64,000 nt of DNA from contig JAJECN010000040.1 of assembly GCA_022821965.1 (NCBI GenBank), forward strand, positions 124,001-188,000. Reading direction: 5' to 3'. The DNA comes from Candidatus Poribacteria bacterium (GTDB lineage Bacteria; Poribacteria; WGA-4E; WGA-3G). A model generated the notes under the pieces. That model did no database searches and was not told where the DNA came from. It saw only the letters and a program-made list of their open reading frames with translations. The translations under genes were made by a program, and so were the position numbers. The first letter of the stretch is position 1; every line of letters begins with the position of its first letter. This document shows, piece by piece, positions 36,854 to 45,251 of this stretch.

Positions 36854-39800
36854 GCAAATCCTACTTTCATTACTCAACTGCTCATGGCAGTGGATGTTAT
36901 TGGGTGGTTTAACATGGTTCATTACGAGTCGCCTGTTCCACAGAAAGCATCGTTCTAATACAACTGTCCATCTGTTATGGTTGTTATCTTTACTCAGTCT
37001 ACCGATCCTGTTCGGTTTAAATCAGTTTGTGCCAGCACTTTCAATCGGCGGAAACCCGGTCCCGGAATTAGTGGAGGCGAAGCCAATAAACGTATCCGGT
37101 TTAGCTGCGCTGACTACAGATTTACCAGAAATTCCATCCGTTGAAAGCGACACACAATCCAAGAATCAACTGTTTGCTGGCGGTAAGTCCTTCGTTGATT
37201 GGGCAAAGACTGACCTATTACTGTGTGTCTGGGCAATCGGTGCATTAACTATGTTAATTCGCTTCCTGTTTGGTTTATACCGGATTCATCAACTCCGACG
37301 CAGTGCAGTCATGGCTGCTGATTCATATCAGGCAATCTGTGAACGCTTGATGCGGCACCTGCGCATAAAGCGTCCAGTCACGGTCTGCTTCTCGGATCGA
37401 GTCATGTCGCCGATCTCATTTGGTTGGTTATCCCCCCACATCCTGATTCCAAGAAAACTGAATTTGGAGCAGTTTGAGTTAGTCGCTGCTCACGAATTGG
37501 CACACGTACAACGCCTTGATTGGTTAACGAACCTCTTTTCACACTTGGTTGGCGTTATCTTCTTTTTCCATCCGATTTACCATTTCCTTAATCGTGAACT
37601 CGTCCGCGTGCGGGAACGCATCTGTGACGATTGGGTTATCCAATTGACGGGTGCCAGAAAAAACTACGCGCAGTGTTTATTAGATCTGGTGCGTCACGAA
37701 GATCGGACTGTCTCACTCGCGTTATCACTCAATCAGCCATCACAATTAGAATCTCGCATTGATTCTATCTTGAAAAACAATCGGCAGTTAGATGTAAAAC
37801 TGAAGCCGCGTTTGCGCCTGATAGCGGCAACCTTGGTTCTAACCTGCCTACCATTATTGGCGATGGCACAACTGGTCCCGTTGAAAACTTTCCAAGTCTC
37901 ACTGTTCGCTCAGACCCCTCAGAAATCAGAAAAAGTGGTTGATAAGACTGAGAAAAAACAGGTGATGGAAAAAGCGAAAGATGGAAAAATGGACGGGAAA
38001 CAGTACAAAGATGATTTACGCATCAAAGTGAAAGATCCAGCACTGTTTGAACAGTCAGAAGAAAACAAAATATTCTCTGGACCGCAGCCTGGGGAAAAAC
38101 TCCCGTCATTGATGGTGACCGGCATTGACGGCGAATTTGACGGTCAGACGTATGATATCACCGCTGAGACGGATGGGAAGCCGCATGTATTGTTCTTGCA
38201 AGATACCAATGGAGTTGGCGTAAAAGGGCTTGTTAAGGTGTTTGAGTTGCTGCTTCAAATTGATGCTTTCCAAAAGGCAACGGGTGCCGAAAAGTCTAAT
38301 GAAGGGCTTCAGATAGGTGTTGTATTCCTGGCAAACAACCTTGATACCTTACCTGAATGGGCGTATGATATGTTAACAAAAGAGATCCCAAATGAGGTAT
38401 TAATAGGGTTATCTCCGGATGGACGTGAAGGACCAGGAAATTATGGATTGAACCGCAACGTGGCGCAGACCGTTCTTATCGCTAAAGATGGGAAAGTCCT
38501 ACACAACTTTGCTTTCACACAACCGATGCTCTATAGCGATCCATACTTCCTTGGTGCCGTCGCCGACGGAATTGGAGCAGATGCCCCTGCGCTGGAGAAA
38601 TGGTTGAATGAAGAAGGGAAATGGTTAACCGGCGATGAAATTACAAATCCAACGTCCGCAACAGTAGAGAAATGGTTGAACGAAGCATCTGCTGACGAAG
38701 AACGGATGCAAGGCAATAGGCGACGGATGAATCGAGAAGGTGCTCGCAAGAGTGAACAGGATCGCTCTCTTGAAGAACTGGTCAAGCAGTTCGACAAAGA
38801 TGGTGATGGCAAATTGAATGAAGAAGAAGGCATGGCAATGCGCCGCGCCTTAGTAAATCAGGAATCTGAAAAAAGACAGGAATCTCAAAACCGATACCAG
38901 AGCGAGAATGTTGAAGTGAAAAACCCCACTGAGTTCAAGAAGGGACAGGGCGCAACACTCTTCTCTGGTCCACAACCCGGTGAAAAACTGCCACCTTTGA
39001 TGGCTAAGGGTATCAATGGTGACGTTAAAGACAAAACTTATGATGTCATCGCCAAGGCAGGTGGACAACCCCTCGTTCTCTTCCTGCAAGATGAAAGCGG
39101 TCTCGGCTTACGCGGGTTGGTTGGCATTTCTCGTTTACTCGCTCAAATCGTTGAGAAGTCTGAACAGAAAATGCACATAAGTGCGGTGTTTTTGGGGGAC
39201 ACACCGGATACCGTTGAGAATCAAGCCAGTAGGTTAGTATCACATATTCCAAGTGGGGTCTTACTTGGTATTTCCCAGGATGGTCGTGAAGGACCGGGCA
39301 GCTACGGACTCAATCGCAGTGTTGCGCAGACGGTTATCATCGCCAAAGATGGAAAAGTGTTACACAACTTTGCTTTCACGCAGCCGATGCTCCGTCCAAA
39401 CCCATACCTTCTTGGGGCTGTCGGAGAGGCAATTGGTATAAAACCTGCCACACTCGAAAAGTTGTTGAACGAAAAAGGGCTTGTGATTAAAATTAATAAC
39501 CCTACCGTCAGCGATAAAATGGGTAAAATGCTCTTAAACGGAACCGTTATTCAGTTTGACGAAATGGGTTCTCGTCTCCGCGACTTACCTAAAGAACGGA
39601 AGTCTATGCTTACTATCCAATCTGGTCGAGATGTACCTCATGAACAGATCGTCAAAGTAATGGATATAGCAAAAGAGGCAGGTATTGATAAAATTGGATT
39701 CGCAATTGATTCAGCTGAAGGTGAGCGGATGCAGCGTGGAGATACTTCCGAAGAAGCACGAGCCTTGATGAGACTGCTTCGAGAGATGCTCGAAAAAGGC

Positions 39801-39866
39801 GAGATCACTGGCGAAGAAGCCCGCGAACGATACGAGAAAGCATTTCCTCGTAGTAAAGAAGATTAA
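36846..39866 (+). CDS. BlaR1-type M56 membrane peptidase with redoxin-like, EF-hand and ExbD-like extension
   Basis: A 1006-residue membrane protein. Residues 1-345 form an M56 (BlaR1/MecR1) unit with hydrophobic segments at about 10-30, 41-62, 123-145, 230-250 and 325-345; the zinc motif is HELAH (216-220) with downstream ERICDDW (about 258-264). After the last membrane segment come two copies of a thioredoxin-like module (about 409-592 and 705-878), each starting FSGPQPGEKLP and containing GREGPGxYGLNR and VLHNFAFTQPML, neither with CxxC. An EF-hand (DKDGDGKLNEEE, about 650-661) lies between them, and an ExbD/TolR-like domain (about 895-958) near the end. The usual penicillin-binding sensor is absent. 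It probably senses an extracytoplasmic signal and cleaves or inactivates the BlaI-type repressor. Confidence 0.85.
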   Translation: MSKQILLSLLNCSWQWMLLGGLTWFITSRLFHRKHRSNTTVHLLWLLSLLSLPILFGLNQFVPALSIGGNPVPELVEAKPINVSGLAALTTDLPEIPSVESDTQSKNQLFAGGKSFVDWAKTDLLLCVWAIGALTMLIRFLFGLYRIHQLRRSAVMAADSYQAICERLMRHLRIKRPVTVCFSDRVMSPISFGWLSPHILIPRKLNLEQFELVAAHELAHVQRLDWLTNLFSHLVGVIFFFHPIYHFLNRELVRVRERICDDWVIQLTGARKNYAQCLLDLVRHEDRTVSLALSLNQPSQLESRIDSILKNNRQLDVKLKPRLRLIAATLVLTCLPLLAMAQLVPLKTFQVSLFAQTPQKSEKVVDKTEKKQVMEKAKDGKMDGKQYKDDLRIKVKDPALFEQSEENKIFSGPQPGEKLPSLMVTGIDGEFDGQTYDITAETDGKPHVLFLQDTNGVGVKGLVKVFELLLQIDAFQKATGAEKSNEGLQIGVVFLANNLDTLPEWAYDMLTKEIPNEVLIGLSPDGREGPGNYGLNRNVAQTVLIAKDGKVLHNFAFTQPMLYSDPYFLGAVADGIGADAPALEKWLNEEGKWLTGDEITNPTSATVEKWLNEASADEERMQGNRRRMNREGARKSEQDRSLEELVKQFDKDGDGKLNEEEGMAMRRALVNQESEKRQESQNRYQSENVEVKNPTEFKKGQGATLFSGPQPGEKLPPLMAKGINGDVKDKTYDVIAKAGGQPLVLFLQDESGLGLRGLVGISRLLAQIVEKSEQKMHISAVFLGDTPDTVENQASRLVSHIPSGVLLGISQDGREGPGSYGLNRSVAQTVIIAKDGKVLHNFAFTQPMLRPNPYLLGAVGEAIGIKPATLEKLLNEKGLVIKINNPTVSDKMGKMLLNGTVIQFDEMGSRLRDLPKERKSMLTIQSGRDVPHEQIVKVMDIAKEAGIDKIGFAIDSAEGERMQRGDTSEEARALMRLLREMLEKGEITGEEARERYEKAFPRSKED

Positions 39867-39882
39867 GCAATCAGGATAGTTC

Positions 39883-39914
39883 GTAGGGACGGGGAACTGT
39901 CGTGCCTGTCCCTA
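39883..39914. repeat. GTAGGGAC palindrome
   Basis: GTAGGGAC...GTCCCTAC inverted repeat with a GGGGAACTGTCGTGCC interior, between the M56 and DUF1501 genes. It may act as a hairpin separating the two units, or is simply another copy of the palindromic family. Confidence 0.5.
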
Positions 39915-39950
39915 CATGAAATAGAGAAGAGGAAATATGAGGGCAGCACA

Positions 39951-41345
39951 ATGAACGTAGTAAAACGATGTGATGGCATGAGTCGCCGTGATTTTCTGCG
40001 CGTTGGTGGATTGACGGCGCTCGGATTAGGGTTAGGTGATTTTTTCCACCTCCAACGCGCCTTTGCCGTAGGGGCGAGGTCACCGCGAAGAGACACCCAA
40101 GCAAAAACCCCCTACACAGCAAAAGCGAAATCCTGTATCCTGATATGGCTTGATGGGGGTCCCAGCCATCTCGAAACCTTCGATCCAAAGCCAGACGCGC
40201 CACAAGAGGTTCGTGGACCCTTAAAAACCATTCCCACAAACCTGACAGGCGTACGCGTCAGTGAATGTTTGGAACGAACGGCAGGCATTATGGATAAAAT
40301 TGCCATCATTCGCTCGATGACCTCGCCGCTTGGGGAACATAGCCTCGGCACCCAATACTTGATGACAGGATACAAACCGACACCAGCGTTGGAGTATCCG
40401 ACCTTTGGTGCAACGGTCGCCTATATCAGATCCCAAAGCAGTAAGAACACCTCAGGAGATGCCTTAACTGCTTTACCACCAAACATTGCAGTTCCGAACT
40501 TCACAGGTCAAGTATCGGGAAGCGGATATTTACCGAGTGCTACACGTCCCTTTGCTGTTGGCGGCGATCCGAAGAGACCTGACTTTAAGGCGCGCGACCT
40601 TGACTTCTATGAAGGGATTGATTTACAACGCGTTTCTCGGCGTAGGCAGTTCGTCGATGCGCTCAACGAATTCAGTCGTGCCAAAGACGCTGGCGCGACA
40701 CCGGTATCGGATCCGGAGTTAGAACGTGCCTACAACCTGATTACATCGCCCGAAGCCAAAGCGGCGTTCACGCTTTCCGAGGAGCCGCAAGAGGTGCGCC
40801 AGCGATATGGGCCGGGCGGTGTGAACGGAATCGGGCAGAGTTGTTTATTGGCACGACGGCTTGTTGAAAGAGGTGTGCCATTCGTGACTGTTAACCATAC
40901 TGGGTGGGATACACATCAAGATATCTTCACACTCAAAGAACGTTACCCTACGGATCAGAATGCGCATCTACCATCTCTCGATCGCGCATTGAGCGCGCTG
41001 ATTCAAGATCTTACCGATCGTCGCATGTTGGATGAAACGCTCGTGGTGGTTATGGGCGAATTCGGACGTACCCCGAAGATTAACTCGCAAGGCGGACGTG
41101 ACCACTGGCCCAACGTGTTCAGCGTGATGTTGGCTGGTGGCGGCGTGCAAGGCGGTCAAATCGTCGGCAGTAGTGATGCACTCGGTGAGTTTCCAAAGGA
41201 ACGTCCCGTAACGCCATCGGATCTGTCAGCCACAATCTATACGTTGCTCGGTATTGACCCCAGTTTTGAGTTGCATACCAGTGACGGGAGACCCGTCCGC
41301 GTCGCGCCTGACGGTGCCAAAATCGTTTCGGAATTAATCGCTTAA
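39951..41345 (+). CDS. DUF1501 family protein, Tat-exported
   Basis: A 464-residue DUF1501 protein (PF07394, sulfatase/phosphatase-like fold). The N-terminus is a twin-arginine signal (SRRDFLRVGGLTALGLGLG). LIWLDGGPSHLETFDPKPDAP is the family's first metal-site motif, followed by GEHSLGTQYLMTGY, HTGWDTHQD and VVMGEFGRTPKIN...GRDHWP. DUF1501 genes in Planctomycetes and Poribacteria almost always accompany DUF1549/DUF1553 cytochrome genes, as here (42850). Biochemical function is not established. ATG 39951 is used; ATG 39978 immediately before the RR motif is an alternative. Confidence 0.9.
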   Translation: MNVVKRCDGMSRRDFLRVGGLTALGLGLGDFFHLQRAFAVGARSPRRDTQAKTPYTAKAKSCILIWLDGGPSHLETFDPKPDAPQEVRGPLKTIPTNLTGVRVSECLERTAGIMDKIAIIRSMTSPLGEHSLGTQYLMTGYKPTPALEYPTFGATVAYIRSQSSKNTSGDALTALPPNIAVPNFTGQVSGSGYLPSATRPFAVGGDPKRPDFKARDLDFYEGIDLQRVSRRRQFVDALNEFSRAKDAGATPVSDPELERAYNLITSPEAKAAFTLSEEPQEVRQRYGPGGVNGIGQSCLLARRLVERGVPFVTVNHTGWDTHQDIFTLKERYPTDQNAHLPSLDRALSALIQDLTDRRMLDETLVVVMGEFGRTPKINSQGGRDHWPNVFSVMLAGGGVQGGQIVGSSDALGEFPKERPVTPSDLSATIYTLLGIDPSFELHTSDGRPVRVAPDGAKIVSELIA

Positions 41346-41371
41346 TCCAACTGTCGTAGAGGAAATTATCT

Positions 41372-42709
41372 GTGAGAAAAATAATTTGCAGCTTATTAAT
41401 CGGGATTGTTTTGGCTTGCGCGCTTTATGCGCAAGACGAAATAAAACAGGATTATTGGAATCAGTTCCGTGGTCCAAACGGAGACGGCAAGGCAACTGAG
41501 GCTAACCCCCCTATCGAATTTAATGAAACGAAAAACGTCCGTTGGAAAGTACCCATCCACGATAAAGGATACTCATCGCCAGTGGTTTGGGAAAATCAGA
41601 TTTGGGTGACAACCGCGCGCGAAGATGGAAGAGAACTCTTTGCGATTTGTGTAGATTTAGAAAATGGGGACATCCTACACGATATAAAAGTCTTTGATGT
41701 CGCGGAACCGCAACTCGAACACGGGGACCTCAACAGCCATGCTTCACCTACCCCAATTGTAGAGGAAGGACGTATCTATGTTCACTACGGCACTTATGGC
41801 ACCGCCTGTCTGGACACGAAAACGGGTAACAAACTTTGGGAACGTCGCGATCTCAACTGTGATCATCGGGTACGCCCCGCCTCTTCGCCGATTATTGATG
41901 AGGACACACTATTTCTCACTTTCGATGGCGTTGATGTGCAGTTTATTGCAGCACTCGATAAAAACACCGGCGACACTTTGTGGTTGCAGCATCGAAAAGT
42001 TGACTCAAATTTTGAGGATGTTCTCAAAGCAAAGGGTGTTAAGGATATTGAAGCAACGAAAAAAGAGAAGCCAAACGATAACAGGAAATCTTACGCAACC
42101 CCTACAATCATTACGTTCCAAGGAAAGAAGCAGTTGGTGAGTCCTGCCGCGGAAGTCACGATCTCATACGACCCGAAAACCGGCGATGAACTCTGGCGCG
42201 TTCGGCATGAAGGGTGGGGTTGGAATGTTGCATGCCGTCCGATTTTTGCGCACAATCTTGTCTATTTTACAACCGGCGTGGAAAAATTGTTGCTGGCAGT
42301 TGATCCATCTGGCAGGGGTGATGTTACCGATTCGCACATCGTGTGGAGCAATCGCAAGGGTGCCCCTGAAATACCGTCGCCACTGATCGTAGACGATCTG
42401 ATGTTCATGGTAAATGAGGGCGGTGTGGTCTCTTGTGTAGAGGCGAAGAATGGAGATCTTGTATGGAAAGGTCGTGTCGGTGGAAATCACTGGGCATCAC
42501 CGCTATATGCGGGTGGGAACATCTATTTTTTTAGTATGGAGGGGCGAGTATCGGTTATTTCTGCGGCGCGAGCGTTCAAATTACTCGCACGGAACGAGTT
42601 TGATAACGAATTTATTGCATCTGGTGCCGTTGCTGGTAACGCGCTTATTCTGCGTTCGCTTACTCATCTCTATTGTATTGAAGAAACAAATCCAAATGAA
42701 GTAAAATAA
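41372..42709 (+). CDS. PQQ-like beta-propeller protein, exported
   Basis: A 445-residue exported eight-bladed propeller of the PQQ_2/PQQ-repeat family. It starts at GTG 41372 with AGAGGA upstream and a signal peptide (LLIGIVLACALYAQD). The WNQFRGPNGDGKA motif is the usual beginning of these planctomycete-type proteins, followed by blades such as YSSPVVWENQIWVTTA and GGNIYFFSMEGRVSVI. No heme motif and no full quinoprotein dehydrogenase active site is seen, so catalytic PQQ use is doubtful; it is more likely a scaffold. It follows DUF1501 by 26 bp and probably shares its transcript. Confidence 0.85.
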   Translation: MRKIICSLLIGIVLACALYAQDEIKQDYWNQFRGPNGDGKATEANPPIEFNETKNVRWKVPIHDKGYSSPVVWENQIWVTTAREDGRELFAICVDLENGDILHDIKVFDVAEPQLEHGDLNSHASPTPIVEEGRIYVHYGTYGTACLDTKTGNKLWERRDLNCDHRVRPASSPIIDEDTLFLTFDGVDVQFIAALDKNTGDTLWLQHRKVDSNFEDVLKAKGVKDIEATKKEKPNDNRKSYATPTIITFQGKKQLVSPAAEVTISYDPKTGDELWRVRHEGWGWNVACRPIFAHNLVYFTTGVEKLLLAVDPSGRGDVTDSHIVWSNRKGAPEIPSPLIVDDLMFMVNEGGVVSCVEAKNGDLVWKGRVGGNHWASPLYAGGNIYFFSMEGRVSVISAARAFKLLARNEFDNEFIASGAVAGNALILRSLTHLYCIEETNPNEVK

Positions 42710-42717
42710 AATACAGA

Positions 42718-42834
42718 TTATAGTAAGTCCAAAAATTAATGAGACATTCTTCAGCGGGCGAGGGAACCTCGTCCCTACGACAGAAGCATTTCGATGTTTT
42801 TAAAATGTATTTTTAATTTTAAGTTTTACTATGG
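42718..42834. mobile_element. MITE-like element, TTATAGTA...TACTATGG ends
   Basis: TTATAGTAAGTCCAAAAATTAAT at the left and the complement of TTTTTAATTTTAAGTTTTACTAT at the right bound a 117-bp element. Its core is GGGCGAGGGAACCTCGTCCC, a palindrome. It sits between the PQQ-like gene and the DUF1549 gene. Confidence 0.55.
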
Positions 42835-42849
42835 ACAGAGACGAAACAA

Positions 42850-45069
42850 ATGAAAATCATTCGGTTAGCTCTTATAGTATTGATGTTATCAACCGTGCTA
42901 TTGTTGTGCGGTCACGTCCATCAGAATGTATCCTTTGCAAACAACGATCAGACTAATTTTGCGTCTGACCGTGTTGACTTTGAAAATGATTTGATACCGA
43001 TATTCACAAAGTTTGGGTGTAATGCGGGGGCATGCCATGGTGCAGCTGCTGGTAGAGGTGAGTTTAATTTGTCACTTTTTGGCGGGAATCCACAGGCGGA
43101 CTACAAAGCGATTGTCCGGCAGTTCGCGGGTCGGCGTGTCAACCTGATGTATCCTGAAGAAAGCCTGATTATTCTAAAACCGACAGCACAAACCAAGCAT
43201 GGCGGTGGTCAGGTCTTAGACGAAGACGGAGAAGGTGCGAAATTGCTCCTCACTTGGGTCCAGCAAGGCGCGACTTACGAAACACTACGCCACTTGGAAC
43301 GTGTAGAAATATCTCCACAAAAACAAGTGATCTCGAACCTTGAGAATCCGGTTCAACTGCACGCAACTGCCCATTTTTCAGATGGGACAAAAGAAGACGT
43401 GACACGATGGACTGTCTTTACACCAGAAGACACTTCATCGATTGAAATTGACACAGCCACTGCCGTCGCCAAAGTGCGTCGTCGTGGTCGGCATATTATC
43501 CTTGCTCGTTATCTCACAGAGGTCGTCCCGATTGAGTTCATCACCCCCTTGAACGAGGTTTCCATACAACAGAATGTCTATGAAAATAATGCAACGCACA
43601 CGTCTCCAGAATCGGTGGATACGATTATTGATGATGAAATCCTTAAATTGCTCTCAACGCTCCGATTGCCAGTGTCACCAACTGTTGATGATGCGACCTT
43701 CTTGCGTAGGGTGACACTTGATCTCACCGGACACCTCCCTACCCCAGAGATGGTAACCGTATTTCTTGGAGAGCCAGATACAAATAAACGGGAAACGTTG
43801 GTGGATACGTTGCTTCAGTCAGACGAATTTAACGAGTACTGGACATTGCAGTTGGCGAAGCTGTTACGGATTGGCGCACAGGAAAAAAATACAGAAGGCG
43901 CGTTTGTCTATCACCAATGGCTTTCGGAACAGATTCGCGATGGTATTGGATATAATCAAATAGCACGTTCAGTTATTTTAGCAACAGGCGATTCCCACGA
44001 GGTCGGTCCGGCAAATTTTTACCGCACAGTAAATGGACCGCGAGAACAAGCCGAATTCATGAGTGAACTTTTCATGGGAGCTCGCCTCCGATGCGCGAAT
44101 TGTCATAATCATCCACTGGACAAATGGACACAGGACGACTACCACGGGTTAGCGGCAATCTTTGCGAAAATAGATAGCGAGCAGATCGTTAAGGTAAAAC
44201 CGTCGGGTGAGGTTATCCATCCAGCGACGCGGGAAAAAGCGATAGCGCGGATTCCCGGGGCTCGGTTCCTGTCTACTAATATTGTTGATGGTCGAATTGA
44301 ACTGATGGATTGGTTAACAGGTCAGGATAACCCGTATTTCGCTAAAGCGATTGTCAACCGATTATGGAAAACTATGATGGGGCGAGGATTAGTTGAACCT
44401 GTCGACGATTTTCGGTCTACCAATCCAGCGACGCATCCTGAATTACTTACAGAACTGGCTGACGATTTTGTGACACACGGTTACGACCTGCGGCGGACGC
44501 TTAAGCGCATCGCTCTCAGTGAGGCTTATTCTCGCAGTTCTGATGCACTTCCACGAAACAAGACGGACGATCCCTTCTATTCCCATGCGCTACAAAAGCC
44601 GCTTGAACCAGAGGTGTTAGCGGATGCCATTTCAGATGTGCTTGATGTGCCTGATATTTATGGCGATGAACCGGAAGGCACCCGTGCTGTTTCTCTATTC
44701 AATCCAAACACCGAATCCGAAGCACTTGATATTTTAGGGCGATGTGGACGTGAAACCTCATGTGAGAGTGCTACTGAAGTGACGGATGGACTTCAGCGTA
44801 AATTGCACTTGTTCAATGGTGCCCTTCTCAATGCACGCATCGGTGTTCCAGATAGTCGGCTTGATAAACTGATGTCTGCGGGAAAATCACCGATGGAGAT
44901 TCTCAACGAGTTCTACCTTGCTGCGCTGAGTCGGCATCCAACAGAGGCTGAACAACAGTTCTGGGAACAGCACATTGATGTCAGCGCGTCTGCAAATTCG
45001 CAACGAGCAGTCCTCGAAGATATGGTGTGGAGTTTGCTAACTTGTAATGAATTTGTGACAAATCACTAA
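42850..45069 (+). CDS. planctomycete-type cytochrome with DUF1549/DUF1553 domains
   Basis: A 739-residue exported protein. After a signal peptide comes a cytochrome-c-like region with Cys57-x4-Cys62-His63 (CNAGACH), an unusual CxxxxCH spacing frequent in this family. A BIG_2-like segment (VQLHATAHFSDGTKEDVTRW) follows at about 170-235. DUF1549 begins near 260 (FLRRVTLDLTGHLPTPEM) and includes CANCHNHPLDKW (Cys415, Cys418, His419); DUF1553 (MMGRGLVEPVDDFRSTNPATHPELL...SRSSDALP) fills the C-terminal third. This is the standard partner of DUF1501. A redox or binding role outside the cytoplasm is likely, but no reaction is established. Confidence 0.88.
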   Translation: MKIIRLALIVLMLSTVLLLCGHVHQNVSFANNDQTNFASDRVDFENDLIPIFTKFGCNAGACHGAAAGRGEFNLSLFGGNPQADYKAIVRQFAGRRVNLMYPEESLIILKPTAQTKHGGGQVLDEDGEGAKLLLTWVQQGATYETLRHLERVEISPQKQVISNLENPVQLHATAHFSDGTKEDVTRWTVFTPEDTSSIEIDTATAVAKVRRRGRHIILARYLTEVVPIEFITPLNEVSIQQNVYENNATHTSPESVDTIIDDEILKLLSTLRLPVSPTVDDATFLRRVTLDLTGHLPTPEMVTVFLGEPDTNKRETLVDTLLQSDEFNEYWTLQLAKLLRIGAQEKNTEGAFVYHQWLSEQIRDGIGYNQIARSVILATGDSHEVGPANFYRTVNGPREQAEFMSELFMGARLRCANCHNHPLDKWTQDDYHGLAAIFAKIDSEQIVKVKPSGEVIHPATREKAIARIPGARFLSTNIVDGRIELMDWLTGQDNPYFAKAIVNRLWKTMMGRGLVEPVDDFRSTNPATHPELLTELADDFVTHGYDLRRTLKRIALSEAYSRSSDALPRNKTDDPFYSHALQKPLEPEVLADAISDVLDVPDIYGDEPEGTRAVSLFNPNTESEALDILGRCGRETSCESATEVTDGLQRKLHLFNGALLNARIGVPDSRLDKLMSAGKSPMEILNEFYLAALSRHPTEAEQQFWEQHIDVSASANSQRAVLEDMVWSLLTCNEFVTNH

Positions 45070-45083
45070 TACAACAACGCTGT

Positions 45084-45211
45084 TTATAGTAGAATCCGAA
45101 AATATGTTTACACTCTGCGATAGGACCTCACATTATATCCTCGTAGGGACTGGGTAACCCAGCCCCTACGATCCCTACCGCGTGTGGAAATAATTATGGA
45201 CTTTACTATAA
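45084..45211. mobile_element. MITE-like element, TTATAGTA...TACTATAA ends
   Basis: Left end TTATAGTAGAATCCGAAAAT and right end complement TTATAGTAAAGTCCATAATT enclose 128 bp with GTAGGGACTGGGTAACCCAGCCCCTAC in the middle, a near-perfect palindrome. The clearest copy of the family in this window. Confidence 0.65.
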
Positions 45212-45251
45212 ATAGAGTCGGATCGCATCCATCGTTTTATAGGTAAGTTTC

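Noticed and set aside
41372-42709. True PQQ-dependent alcohol dehydrogenase
   Set aside because: The protein is short, lacks heme and the full dehydrogenase active site, and fits the non-catalytic PQQ-repeat proteins of planctomycete-type loci.
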